DNA of 64,000 nucleotides, taken from assembly GCF_020012125.1 (NCBI RefSeq), contig NZ_JAIFAG010000001.1, positions 1,860,001-1,924,000 on the forward strand. The letters are read 5' to 3'. The stretch comes from Hymenobacter psoromatis. GTDB lineage: Bacteria; Bacteroidota; Bacteroidia; Cytophagales; Hymenobacteraceae. The position numbers and the translations under genes were made by a program. Below the pieces are notes generated by a model. It made no database searches and was not told where the DNA came from. It saw nothing but the letters and a program-made list of their open reading frames with translations. Below, piece by piece: positions 32,076 through 40,007 of the stretch (positions within the stretch are counted from its first letter, which is position 1; each line of letters opens with the position of its first letter).

Positions 32076-32354
32076 TTATAAAAATATATTTATTATACTT
32101 TTTAAATTAAAAAACAAGATTAGGGAGCCCATAATTACTGCTAGTATACCGCTCAATTTGTACTGAAACAAATCCTTTTCTGTTAATCCTTCAGCTTTCA
32201 CGCGTCGCATAAATGCAGTATTGTCACTAGAATAGTAGTCGATTATTTTCATCGGTTTAAAAATTCCTAAGTACCCTGTATACATAAGTGCGCTAGAAAC
32301 GACAATTACTATGGATGCAGAAGTAATATCTGAATCTACTTTCATTATTATCAA
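32076..32354 (-). CDS. Small two-helix membrane protein, unknown
   Basis: A 92-residue AT-rich gene. Two hydrophobic segments (about residues 12-32, SIVIVVSSALMYTGY; and 68-86, LSGILAVIMGSLILFF) flank a charged loop (AFMRRVKAEGLTEKDLFQ). A TACCTTTG promoter box lies 24 nt upstream on the same strand, which argues for a real gene. Translation may start at ATG 32354 or at ATG 32345. No family recognised. Its composition, unlike its neighbours', suggests acquisition, and it lies beside an IS element. Confidence 0.65.
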   Translation of the reverse strand: MIIMKVDSDITSASIVIVVSSALMYTGYLGIFKPMKIIDYYSSDNTAFMRRVKAEGLTEKDLFQYKLSGILAVIMGSLILFFNLKSIINIFL

Positions 32355-32377
32355 TATGAAAGAAGTATAAAGCTAGG

Positions 32378-32385
32378 CAAAGGTA
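32378..32385 (-). promoter_or_regulatory. -7 promoter box (TACCTTTG) of the small membrane protein gene
   Basis: Exact TAnnTTTG match on the minus strand, 23 nt before the ATG at 32354. Confidence 0.55.
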
Positions 32386-32436
32386 ACTTGACTAGCCCCG
32401 TAGCGCGAACTTTGCCGACCGCTAGTTTGCTCACCC

Positions 32437-33090
32437 ATGCCTCTCACCTTCCCTACCCCCTCCGCCGCGCGCGATGACCTCGATGGCCTGCTGCTGCTCG
32501 GCGGCCAGCCCACCGTCGAAAACCTGGTGGCGGCCTATAGCCAGGGCATTTTTCCGTGGCCGGTGGATGGCTGGCCGCTGGCCTGGTTTTGCCCGCCGCG
32601 GCGGGGCATTTTGCGGCTGGCACGCCTGCACGTGGGCCGCAGCCTGGCGCGGGCGCAGCGGCAGTCGCCGTGGCGCATCAGCTTCGACACCGCGTTTGGG
32701 CAGGTGATGCGGGCGTGCCAGGCGCAGCCGCGCCCCGGCCAGGCGGGCACCTGGATTACGCCGCAGCTGGTGCGCGGCTACGAGGCGCTACACGCGGCCG
32801 GCTATGCCCACAGCGTGGAAGTGTGGGAGGATAACACCTTGGTGGGCGGCCTCTACGGCGTGGCTGTGCGGGGCGTGTTCGCGGGCGAAAGCATGTTTCA
32901 TTGCCAGCCCAACGCCTCCAAGCTGGCCGTGCTGGCGCTGGCCGAGCACCTGCGGGCGCGCGGGGCCAGCTTCTTCGATATTCAACAGCTGACGCCGCAC
33001 ATGGCGGTGCTGGGCTCGGAGGAGGTATCGCGGGACGAGTTTCTGGCGCTGCTGGCGGCGGAGCAGGGGGTAGGGCGGCAGTTGTTTTAA
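32437..33090 (+). CDS. aat: Leucyl/phenylalanyl-tRNA--protein transferase
   Basis: A 217-residue N-end-rule enzyme that adds Leu or Phe from aminoacyl-tRNA to proteins with N-terminal Arg or Lys, marking them for ClpS/ClpAP. The signature is complete: LLLLGGQPTVENLVAAYSQG, IFPWPVDGWPLAWFCPPRRG, GTWITPQLVRGYEALHAAGY, AHSVEVWEDNTLVGGLYGVA and GVFAGESMFH. ATG 32437 is the first start. Monocistronic, followed by a palindromic element. Confidence 0.96.
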   Translation: MPLTFPTPSAARDDLDGLLLLGGQPTVENLVAAYSQGIFPWPVDGWPLAWFCPPRRGILRLARLHVGRSLARAQRQSPWRISFDTAFGQVMRACQAQPRPGQAGTWITPQLVRGYEALHAAGYAHSVEVWEDNTLVGGLYGVAVRGVFAGESMFHCQPNASKLAVLALAEHLRARGASFFDIQQLTPHMAVLGSEEVSRDEFLALLAAEQGVGRQLF

Positions 33091-33098
33091 AAACACCG

Positions 33099-33209
33099 CA
33101 AAAAGAACGTCATGCAGAGCGCAGAGAAGTAACTCGCTCGCGCCGCTGGGTTACTAACCTAACGATTCGAGCGAGATGCTTCCCTTCGGTCTGCATGACG
33201 TTCTTTTTA
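33099..33209. repeat. Palindromic element, family A, copy 3
   Basis: Outer arms AAAAAGAACGTCATGCAGA (33100-33118) and complement (33190-33208) pair perfectly; the interior pairs imperfectly around GAGTTACTTC / GAAGCATCTC. A/T runs at the ends make it terminator-like in both directions, between convergent aat and ferredoxin genes. Confidence 0.9.
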
Positions 33210-33254
33210 ACTTGGTAATTACACTACACTCGGCAAGCTAAAGCTTATTTAACA

Positions 33255-33605
33255 CTACGCTGCTTTATGCAGCCACTGCTGCTTGTTCGTCAGGCGCTCG
33301 CGGCTTTCGCGGTGGTCGGGGTCATCGACGCAGCAGTCGACGGGGCACACGGCGGCGCACTGCGGCTCCTCGTGGAAGCCCACGCACTCGGTGCACTTAT
33401 CGGTTACAATGTAGTAGTACTCGTTCGATACCGGGCGCTGGGGCTCGGTGCCGCCGGCCAGGTGCCCGTCGATGGTTTGTACTTCTTTCAGCGTGGTGCC
33501 ATCGGCCCAGCGCCACTGCGCACCGCCCTCGTAAATGGCGGTGTTGGGGCATTCCGGTTCGCAGGCACCACAGTTGATGCACTCGTCGGTTATCATGATG
33601 GCCAT
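33255..33605 (-). CDS. 2[4Fe-4S] ferredoxin (Allochromatium type)
   Basis: A 116-residue electron carrier. Cluster I ligands are in CINCGACEPECPNTAIYEG and cluster II ligands in CTECVGFHEEPQCAAVCPVD, where the CxxC(x8)CxxxC spacing marks the Alvin-type ferredoxin with widely split potentials. A C-terminal extension follows (DPDHRESRERLTNKQQWLHK). It is divergent from a LuxC-like acyl-CoA reductase, a neighbourhood I recall as common in Bacteroidota. The promoter is about 90 nt upstream of ATG 33605. Confidence 0.95.
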   Translation of the reverse strand: MAIMITDECINCGACEPECPNTAIYEGGAQWRWADGTTLKEVQTIDGHLAGGTEPQRPVSNEYYYIVTDKCTECVGFHEEPQCAAVCPVDCCVDDPDHRESRERLTNKQQWLHKAA

Positions 33606-33695
33606 TGCCGTCGTCTCCTTATACTAGTGAGTAATTTTGCTATTCAAGCTGCCCGGCTGTACGTAAAAAGCCCGGCGCTGGCTGGTTTGAACCCC

Positions 33696-33703
33696 CAAAA
33701 GTA
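33696..33703 (-). promoter_or_regulatory. -7 promoter box (TACTTTTG) of the ferredoxin gene
   Basis: Exact TAnnTTTG match on the minus strand in the 130-bp divergent region between the ferredoxin and acyl-CoA reductase genes. Confidence 0.5.
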
Positions 33704-33735
33704 CGGCTCATTCTGGCTTTTCGCTCTTGTTTTCT

Positions 33736-34752
33736 ATGCTGAATCACGCTTCCCGCCTGGCTGCCTTCGCGGCGCTGGGCCGCCGCCTCGCTACCCTTGC
33801 CGACGCGGAGATTACCGACCTCGCCGCCCGCGCCCGCAACCAAAACGCCTGGTTCGACCTGCCCAACGTGCGCACCGCCCTGGCCGGCGTGGCCCATTTG
33901 CTGGCCGAGCCCGCCCTCAGCCACTGGGCCAGCCGCTACCGAGCCGAGCCCCCTACCCCCCGCCAGGTGGGCGTAGTGATGGCCGGCAATATTCCACTCG
34001 TGGGCTTTCACGATTTGCTGTGCGTGCTGCTCAGCGGCCACTCGCTGCTGGCCAAGCTCAGCAAGGACGATACCGTGCTCATGCTGTGGATTATTCAGGA
34101 GCTAACGACTATCGAGCCGGCCTTTGGCGAACGGATACAGGTGATGGAGCGGCTTAACGCGGCCGATGCGTTTATCGCTACCGGCTCGGATAATACGGCG
34201 CGCTACTTCGAGTTTTACTTTAAGAGCCGGCCGCACCTCATCCGGCGCAACCGCACGAGCCTGGCCGTGCTCACGGGCCACGAAACAGGCGAGGAAATGA
34301 CGCTGCTCGGGGCCGATATTTTTCAGTACTATGGCCTGGGCTGCCGCAACGTGAGTAAGCTCTACGTACCCGCTGGCTACGATTTCGTGCCGTTGCTCGA
34401 TGCGCTGCAGCCCTGGCAAACGGTGCTGAACCAGCACAAGTTTCAGAATAATTACGACTACAACAAGAGCATTATGCTGGTGAACGCGGTGCCGCATTTC
34501 GACAACGGCTTCCTGCTGCTGACCGAGAGCGCAGCGCTGGTGTCGCCGATTTCGGTGGTACACTATGCTACTTACGCGCAGGAAATTGACCTGCTCGACC
34601 AGCTCACCAACGTGGCGGCCCAGACGCAGGCCCTTGTATCGGCGGGCGGGCGCTACGCGGGGTCCGTATCCTTCGGCCAAGCCCAGCACCCCGGCGTGGC
34701 CGACTACGCCGACGGCATTGACACGATGGAGTTTTTGGCGGCTGAATTGTAA
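33736..34752 (+). CDS. Acyl-CoA reductase (LuxC-like)
   Basis: A 338-residue protein of the LuxC/aldehyde-dehydrogenase-like family, expected to reduce an acyl-CoA or acyl-AMP with NADPH. Visible features are PRQVGVVMAGNIPLVGFHDL (nucleotide-binding loop), LSGHSLLAKLSKDD, ADAFIATGSDNTARYFEFYF and GADIFQYYGLGCRNVSKLYV, in which the Cys is at the nucleophile position. ATG 33736 was chosen over TTG 33727. The physiological substrate in Bacteroidota is not established. It is divergent from the ferredoxin gene, possibly linked by a shared redox role. Confidence 0.85.
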   Translation: MLNHASRLAAFAALGRRLATLADAEITDLAARARNQNAWFDLPNVRTALAGVAHLLAEPALSHWASRYRAEPPTPRQVGVVMAGNIPLVGFHDLLCVLLSGHSLLAKLSKDDTVLMLWIIQELTTIEPAFGERIQVMERLNAADAFIATGSDNTARYFEFYFKSRPHLIRRNRTSLAVLTGHETGEEMTLLGADIFQYYGLGCRNVSKLYVPAGYDFVPLLDALQPWQTVLNQHKFQNNYDYNKSIMLVNAVPHFDNGFLLLTESAALVSPISVVHYATYAQEIDLLDQLTNVAAQTQALVSAGGRYAGSVSFGQAQHPGVADYADGIDTMEFLAAEL

Positions 34753-34828
34753 TACTGTGCCTATCCCCTTCACTAGGGCTTAACGAAGGGCGTCAGAGAT
34801 TAGCAAAAAAGTCAGCTATCCAACCCGC

Positions 34829-35131
34829 ATGTACACGCCTCCCGCCGACCAGCCTATCCAAACCATTGACAAAGAGCTTATCCCTACCCTGCGCTTCGGG
34901 CCCAACGATGTGCTGACCGCCGACCCGGCCGCCGCCGCGCGCCGCCACCGCGATGCCGAGCGTGCCGCTCGCCTCGGCAACGCCTACCACGGCAAGCTGG
35001 ATATTTTCTTTCAAACTGCTGACTGCCAAACCTTACGCGTGCAAACCGCCGTGTGGGGTGCGCACCCCGATTACCTGACTCTAAAAGCCGGCATTTTGCT
35101 ACCACTGCGCGCCGTACTGGGCTTTAATTAA
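34829..35131 (+). CDS. Conserved hypothetical protein, 100 aa
   Basis: A small soluble protein with no signal peptide or membrane span. A helical, basic middle (AAAARRHRDAERAARLGNAY) is followed by a beta hairpin region (GKLDIFFQTADCQTLRVQTA) and then DYLTLKAGILLPLRAVLGF. The ending, in which 'V-T/A-V-W ... L-K-G-I-P-L' spaces two strands, resembles a short Bacteroidota family of unknown function. A palindromic element overlaps its stop codon. Role unknown. Confidence 0.65.
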   Translation: MYTPPADQPIQTIDKELIPTLRFGPNDVLTADPAAAARRHRDAERAARLGNAYHGKLDIFFQTADCQTLRVQTAVWGAHPDYLTLKAGILLPLRAVLGFN

Positions 35132-35225
35132 CACGGATTTCACGGATTTGGTAGACGATGCAAAAGGGGGGCTCACCAAGCAGTCCTTTTGCATCGTCCA
35201 CCAAATCCGTTAGAATTCGTGTTAA
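35129..35225. repeat. Intergenic inverted repeat overlapping a stop codon (ACGGATTTCACGGATTTGG)
   Basis: Arms of about 40 bp (35129-35168 and 35184-35225) pair with few mismatches. The left arm starts at the TAA of the 100-aa gene; the right arm ends 8 nt before the stop of the convergent phosphorylase gene. Confidence 0.88.
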
Positions 35226-35232
35226 TCAGCGG

Positions 35233-36102
35233 TCAGATGAGAGCCAGCGTGCGGGCAATGAGCCGGTCCATAATGTCGGCAGCATCGGGGGCAAACTCGC
35301 CGGTAGCGCGGTTGGCTACTATTGCGTTGAGGCTCAGCACTTCGTGGCCCAGCAGCTGGCCCAAGGCGTAGTAGCCGGCGGTTTCCATCTCAAAATTACT
35401 GAGGCGGAAATCACCCTCGGGGCTCTGGTGGCGAAAGTCCTGTAGGCGCTGCATATAGTCGGGTGTGCGCAGGTCGAGGCGCAGGCGGCGGCCCTGCGGC
35501 CCATAGAAGCCGGGGCACGTCACGGTGTTGCCGAGGAGCAGGTCGGCGGCCAGCTGCTCGCGCAGCAGGTCGGAGCCGCGCACCACGTAAGGTGCATAGG
35601 GCAGGCCCAATTTTTGTTGTAAGTCATTGGCCACCTGCGTTTCCAGGCCAGTTTCTACCAAGGGGTAGAACTGCATCAGCGAGTCGAGGCCCACGGCGTG
35701 CTGAGTAGCCAGCAGCGCGCCCACCGGCACGTCGGGCTGGAGGCTGCCACTGGTACCCAGCCGGATGATGCGCAAGCTCAGCCGCTCCTCGGGCGGGCGC
35801 ACGGTGCGCGACATAAAGTCAATATTGACTAGCGCATCCAGCTCATTCAGCACAATATCAATGTTATCGGTGCCCATGCCGGTGCTGAGCACCGTCAGGC
35901 GCTTCCCCCGGTAGTAGCCCACGTGGGTCACAAACTCGCGATGCACGCCCTCAAACTCGATGGAGTCGAAGTGCCGGCTCACCTGTGCTACCCGCGCCGG
36001 GTCGCCCACGGTCAGGATAGTGTCAGAAATATGGTCAGGCAGCAGATTAAGGTGGTAAATCGTGCCGTCGGGGTTCAGGATGAGTTCAGATTCGGGAATC
36101 AT
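35233..36102 (-). CDS. Nucleoside phosphorylase (uridine/purine phosphorylase family)
   Basis: A 289-residue PNP/UDP family enzyme for phosphorolysis of nucleosides in salvage. Phosphate-site motif ILTVGDPARVAQVSRHFD, second strand RLTVLSTGMGTDNIDIVLNE, then RIIRLGTSGSLQPDVPVGAL and the ribose-binding NFEMETAGYYALGQLLGHEV (with the conserved Glu-Met-Glu). The base specificity cannot be fixed by eye; the N-terminus resembles uridine phosphorylase. ATG 36102 is the first start. Monocistronic. Confidence 0.9.
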   Translation of the reverse strand: MIPESELILNPDGTIYHLNLLPDHISDTILTVGDPARVAQVSRHFDSIEFEGVHREFVTHVGYYRGKRLTVLSTGMGTDNIDIVLNELDALVNIDFMSRTVRPPEERLSLRIIRLGTSGSLQPDVPVGALLATQHAVGLDSLMQFYPLVETGLETQVANDLQQKLGLPYAPYVVRGSDLLREQLAADLLLGNTVTCPGFYGPQGRRLRLDLRTPDYMQRLQDFRHQSPEGDFRLSNFEMETAGYYALGQLLGHEVLSLNAIVANRATGEFAPDAADIMDRLIARTLALI

Positions 36103-36210
36103 AGCCGTGTAGGGTAAGCGGTAGCTTGCCGGAAATTAGAAAGAAAAATGTGCGGTAAGCTTCCCCTGCCGGGGGTTAACCTGGTACTAAAACGGCAGCT
36201 AAACCTTACC

Positions 36211-37152
36211 CTACCCCCTGTACGAAGCCAGACCCTGCGCGGGGGTATAATGGTTGCTTTGCTTTGGGTACGTGCCCGTGCCATCATACGGCCGCTTGTC
36301 GGGGTGCTCGGCGCAAGCCGGGGAGCACGCGCCTTGCAGCATTTCGCCGCAGCTTTCGCACAGCGGCAGGTGGGCATTGCAGTGCGGATTGGCGCAGTTG
36401 ATGAGGCGGGGCGAGGACTGCTGGCAGTGATGACAGCGCGATATAATACTGGGATTCACGTGGTTAACATCCACCGCCACGCGGCCATCAAAGACGTAGC
36501 ACTGGCCCTCAAAATCCTCGCCACCAGCCTCAATACCGTACTTAATAATGCCGCCGTGCAGCTGATACACGTTTTCGAAGCCCTGCTCCAATAAAAAGGC
36601 AGTGGCTTTTTCGCACTTCACGCCGCCGGTGCAGTAGGTCAGGATTTTCTTGTCCTGAAACTCGCGCAGCCGTTCCACCCGCTCGGGAAAATCGCGGAAA
36701 TTCTCGATATCGAGCGTCACAGCGTTTTTGAAGCGGCCCAGGTTATACTCGTAGTCCGAGCGCACATCTACTATCACCACGTCGTCACGGTCTTTCAACG
36801 CCTTGAATTCCAACGGACTCAGGTGCTGGCCCGTTTGCTCGTGGGGGCGCACGTGGGGCAGGCTGCTATGCACAATTTCGGGCTTCACGCGCACGTGCAG
36901 CTTCTGAAACGTGTGAGCGGCCACGTCGTCCATCTTGAATTCGAGGGTAGCGAAGCGCGGGTCAGCCTTGACGGTGGCCCTATAGGTCGCGCAAGCCTCG
37001 CGCGTGCCCGACACCGTACCATTCAGCCCCTCGGCGGCCACGATAATGCGCCCGCGTAAATCCAGGTCAAGGCACAGACGATGATGCTCGTCGCGGAATT
37101 GCTCTGGATTTTCGAGGGGCGTATAGCAGTAATAGAGCAGGACTTGGTACAT
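36211..37152 (-). CDS. trhO: tRNA uridine(34) hydroxylase, rhodanese-like
   Basis: A 313-residue enzyme that hydroxylates U34 of certain tRNAs (first step of ho5U). An N-terminal ferredoxin-like domain (GRIIVAAEGLNGTVSGTREA) is followed by a rhodanese domain (DDVVIVDVRSDYEYNLGRFK) with active-site loop YCTGGVKCEKATAFL (C174) and VYQLHGGIIKYG. A C-terminal Cys-rich region (CHHCQQSSPRLINCANPHCN, CESCGEMLQGACSPAC) probably binds zinc. It starts at ATG 37152; a palindrome lies just upstream. Confidence 0.95.
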   Translation of the reverse strand: MYQVLLYYCYTPLENPEQFRDEHHRLCLDLDLRGRIIVAAEGLNGTVSGTREACATYRATVKADPRFATLEFKMDDVAAHTFQKLHVRVKPEIVHSSLPHVRPHEQTGQHLSPLEFKALKDRDDVVIVDVRSDYEYNLGRFKNAVTLDIENFRDFPERVERLREFQDKKILTYCTGGVKCEKATAFLLEQGFENVYQLHGGIIKYGIEAGGEDFEGQCYVFDGRVAVDVNHVNPSIISRCHHCQQSSPRLINCANPHCNAHLPLCESCGEMLQGACSPACAEHPDKRPYDGTGTYPKQSNHYTPAQGLASYRG

Positions 37153-37155
37153 TAT

Positions 37156-37253
37156 TTTAATTAGAATGGAGGAGGGAAGAAGGAGGAATTAGGTGGAATA
37201 ACTCTCTGGGAGCAATGCTTCATTCCTCCTTCTTCCTTCCTAATTAAAATTAA
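37156..37253. repeat. Purine-rich intergenic inverted repeat overlapping a stop codon
   Basis: Arms at about 37156-37190 and 37223-37253 (TTTTAATTAGAATGGAGGA) pair with a few mismatches. The right arm covers the TAA of the acetyltransferase gene (37250-37252) and the left arm begins 4 nt from the trhO start codon. Confidence 0.85.
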
Positions 37254-37882
37254 ACTTTCACCGCTGGGTTACCAAATACGGTCTGGCCGGCGGACACGTC
37301 GGCCACCACCACCGAGCCGGCCCCGACGCGGGCTTTGTCGCCCACTTTAACGCCAGCCACCAGCACCGCGCCGGCCCCAATGAAGGCATTTTGGCCCACC
37401 GAGGCCCCTACCCCCACCTGCGCGCCGGCTCCCAGCTGCGCATAGTCACCCACGCTGGCCTGGCCTTCGACCACCGCATTGGGACCCATCAAAATGCCCG
37501 CGCCGAGCTTGGCAGTGGCGGCCACTACCGCATTGGGACCCACGTAGTTGCCGTGGCCCACCTCGGCGTGCACCGACACGCTGGCCCGCTGGTGAATGCT
37601 ATTGACGGGTACTACCTGGTATTCGTCGTGCAGCATTTGGGTGAGGCTGCGGCGGCTGGCGGCATCCTCGGTGGCCACGAAAACTTCGCATTTTTTGCCT
37701 AGCAGCTTCAGCAGCTCGCCGTCGTCGGTATTGCCCATCACGGGCACGTCGAGCAGCTCGGTGTTGTGCAGCTTGGGGTCGTCGTCGAGGATGCAGTACA
37801 CCACCACATCATTAGATAAAAAAGCATCCAGCGCGGCGGTGCCCACGGCCTGCGCACCGAGAATAATAACGGGGTTTTCCAT
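37250..37882 (-). CDS. NeuD/PglD-like sugar O-acyltransferase
   Basis: A 210-residue left-handed beta-helix acyltransferase. The N-terminal PglD-like Rossmann domain begins MENPVIILGAQAVGTAALDA and includes VYCILDDDP. The C-terminal hexapeptide repeats (GPNAVVAATAKLGAGILMGP, GVGASVGQNAFIGAGAVLVA, GDKARVGAGSVVVADVSAG) form the trimeric acetyl-CoA site, with GNPAVKV closing the coil. Likely role: O- or N-acetylation of a cell-surface sugar. ATG 37882 lies only 6 nt from the TACCTTTG box, so the mRNA should be leaderless or nearly so. Confidence 0.9.
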   Translation of the reverse strand: MENPVIILGAQAVGTAALDAFLSNDVVVYCILDDDPKLHNTELLDVPVMGNTDDGELLKLLGKKCEVFVATEDAASRRSLTQMLHDEYQVVPVNSIHQRASVSVHAEVGHGNYVGPNAVVAATAKLGAGILMGPNAVVEGQASVGDYAQLGAGAQVGVGASVGQNAFIGAGAVLVAGVKVGDKARVGAGSVVVADVSAGQTVFGNPAVKV

Positions 37883-37888
37883 AAGCCA

Positions 37889-37896
37889 CAAAGGTA
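37889..37896 (-). promoter_or_regulatory. -7 promoter box (TACCTTTG) adjoining the acyltransferase start
   Basis: Exact TAnnTTTG match on the minus strand, 6 nt before the ATG at 37882; predicts a leaderless transcript. Confidence 0.6.
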
Positions 37897-38013
37897 CGGC
37901 CGGGGCCGGCTCACCCCTTGGGCCGGAAAGGCAGCTTCTTTCCGGGCGCTCATTAAACGCGGGCACCTAGTTCGGCTCTAAACGAGTTGCTACCCCACCT
38001 CATTGCCTGCTTA

Positions 38014-38922
38014 ATGCCTTACTGCTCCGTTGGTTGCCAAAAATTAGTAGTGGGCTGCCTGGCCGTTGGGCTGGCCTTGGCGGCGCGGCCAGGCCTGGCC
38101 CAGGTCAGTCTACTCCGGCCCGGCGCGGTCCGGCCCGATTCGGCGGCTGCCCGGCCTACCCCCCCAACGGTACTGCCCTCGCAGCTGGTCGTGCGCCTGA
38201 GCTACTCGCCCCAAACACTGTTTGCCGGCCGCGACTACGGCCTGCGGCAAAGCACCACCACGCCCTCACTCAACTACTACCATCGCAGCGGAGCCTACGT
38301 GGGCGTGTCGGGCAGCCTCTACAGCGTTTCGACGCCGCATTATTTGCTGACTGACTTGACGGCGGGCTATGGTAACTTACTGGGCAACAACTTACTCTAT
38401 AATTTCTCCTACGACCATTACGTGTTCAGCGAAGCCGGCCAGGGCACGCTCACCAACGCGGGCAGCGTGCTGCTGAGCTACGATGTGGGGCCGATAAGCT
38501 TAGGCACCACCTACTCCCTGCTCTTCGGCAACGGCCAGACGGGGCACCGGCTACTACCTTCTATCTCGGGCTACAAGGCCTGGAAAAACCTCGGTTTTAT
38601 TGATAAATTATTCATTCTCCCCAGCTTGTCGGCCACCATTGGCACGGATAATATTGTCTACCAGGTGTTTCCGCGCAAGGCCGTCAGCAAGGTCACCAAG
38701 GCCAAAAAACCGGCGAAGGCTGGCCAGCCCGTGGATATGGAACTGACCTCTTTTGGACTGATGAGCTGGAACCTGGCGCTACCGGTGAAGGTGCGCATCG
38801 GCAATTTTACGGCGGGCGCTACTTATAACTACATCATTCCTATTCAGTTAGCGCACGAGTCGGCCGATGCCGGCTTTAGCAACAAAAGCTTCATCAGCCT
38901 CACGGCCAGCTACGCTTTTTAA
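38014..38922 (+). CDS. Putative outer-membrane beta-barrel protein
   Basis: A 302-residue exported protein. The signal region is QKLVVGCLAVGLALAARPGLAQ, with cleavage after about residue 30. A Pro-rich spacer follows, then alternating aromatic/polar strands (LVVRLSYSPQTLFAGRDYGL, GAYVGVSGSLYSVST, FTAGATYNYIIPIQLA), ending in SFISLTASYAF with the C-terminal Phe of outer-membrane barrels. ATG 38014 was chosen over TTG 37987. Function unknown. The Lys-rich insert KVTKAKKPAKAGQ is probably a loop. Confidence 0.75.
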   Translation: MPYCSVGCQKLVVGCLAVGLALAARPGLAQVSLLRPGAVRPDSAAARPTPPTVLPSQLVVRLSYSPQTLFAGRDYGLRQSTTTPSLNYYHRSGAYVGVSGSLYSVSTPHYLLTDLTAGYGNLLGNNLLYNFSYDHYVFSEAGQGTLTNAGSVLLSYDVGPISLGTTYSLLFGNGQTGHRLLPSISGYKAWKNLGFIDKLFILPSLSATIGTDNIVYQVFPRKAVSKVTKAKKPAKAGQPVDMELTSFGLMSWNLALPVKVRIGNFTAGATYNYIIPIQLAHESADAGFSNKSFISLTASYAF

Positions 38923-39080
38923 AGTGAATTGTACAAAAAAGCGTGACCGGGTTAAACCTCCAATCCGGATAGCGCTCTTAGGAATACTTCGGCAGCGAAC
39001 CGGTGCGCGGCGCGGAGTCTGGTTGCTTAACGAGCAGCCAATCAGCTACTTTCCCATCCCTTTCTTTTCAATTTACTCTC

Positions 39081-39932
39081 ATGAAAAAAGTATTTTTGGC
39101 AGCGGTTATCTGCCTGGGCGGCATAGCCGCCAATGCCCAAAACCTGCCGCAGGATGAGCAGACCTTGCAAGCCGCCAAGCAGGAGATTGCCAAGCTGGAG
39201 GCCGACATTGCGAAGGCCAAAACGGACCTGACGAAAGACGATGCCAGCATCGCGGCCGACCGAGCCACCATCAAGGCCGAAGAAAAGCGGGTGGCCATGC
39301 TGGAAAAAGCCATTGCTACGCAGCGCCAGGACCTCAGCAAGGAGCATAAGGATATCCGCCTCGACCGCACGGCGCTCAAGCTTGACCGGGCCAACCAAAA
39401 AACCGACCACACGCTGTTGAAGGCGGATAACCTGGCGGCCAACACGGAGCGCGGCACGGTGCGCAACGACCGCGCCGACGTACAGGGCGATGCCGCCAAA
39501 GTAACGGCCGATAAGGCCGACGGCGCATCGGCTACCCAGACCAACGCCGACGAGCACGCCTTGCAGGAGGCCCGCACGACCCTGGCCAGCGCCAAGGACA
39601 AGTTGACCCACGACCTGAGCGTGCGCGACCAGGACCGTACCCTGCTGGCCCGCGATACCAAGGAGCACACCGCCGACAAAAACCGGCTGCAACATGATGA
39701 GCTGGCTGCCCAAAAGCACGAGGCCAAGCTAACGGCCGACAAGACCAAGCTCGCAGCTACTGATAAGAAGCTGGCCATGAACGAGAAAACTCAGCACACC
39801 GAGAAGCAGGATGCCCACTCCGACCGCCAGGAAATAACGATGGACAAGCGGGAGCTGGCGCACGAGCGCCTCGAAAAAGCCCGCGACCAGCGCGAAGTAC
39901 AGCGCGATAAAGCGTTGCAGGCGCGCAACTAA
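39081..39932 (+). CDS. Secreted long-helical, highly charged repeat protein
   Basis: A 283-residue protein with signal peptide MKKVFLAAVICLGGIAANAQ. The mature part is almost entirely Lys/Asp/Glu/Arg/Ala with no Pro or Gly breaks. Recurring phrases such as LDRTALKLDRANQKTDHTLL and DRADVQGDAAKVTADKA suggest a single long alpha helix or coiled coil. Alternating charges at three- to four-residue spacing fit a stable single helix. No catalytic motif. It is probably periplasmic and structural. An intrinsic terminator follows 30 nt later. Confidence 0.8.
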   Translation: MKKVFLAAVICLGGIAANAQNLPQDEQTLQAAKQEIAKLEADIAKAKTDLTKDDASIAADRATIKAEEKRVAMLEKAIATQRQDLSKEHKDIRLDRTALKLDRANQKTDHTLLKADNLAANTERGTVRNDRADVQGDAAKVTADKADGASATQTNADEHALQEARTTLASAKDKLTHDLSVRDQDRTLLARDTKEHTADKNRLQHDELAAQKHEAKLTADKTKLAATDKKLAMNEKTQHTEKQDAHSDRQEITMDKRELAHERLEKARDQREVQRDKALQARN

Positions 39933-39961
39933 CGTCGCCAAATAAGCAACGTAAACAACGT

Positions 39962-39993
39962 AAAACGCCGGGCCAATGGCCCGGCGTTTTTTT
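39962..39993 (+). terminator. Intrinsic terminator after the helical protein gene
   Basis: 13-bp stem AAACGCCGGGCCA / TGGCCCGGCGTTT with almost no loop, followed by seven T. Possibly also used by the convergent gene ending at 40008. Confidence 0.9.
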
Positions 39994-40007
39994 GTGCGGG
40001 CAGGCCG

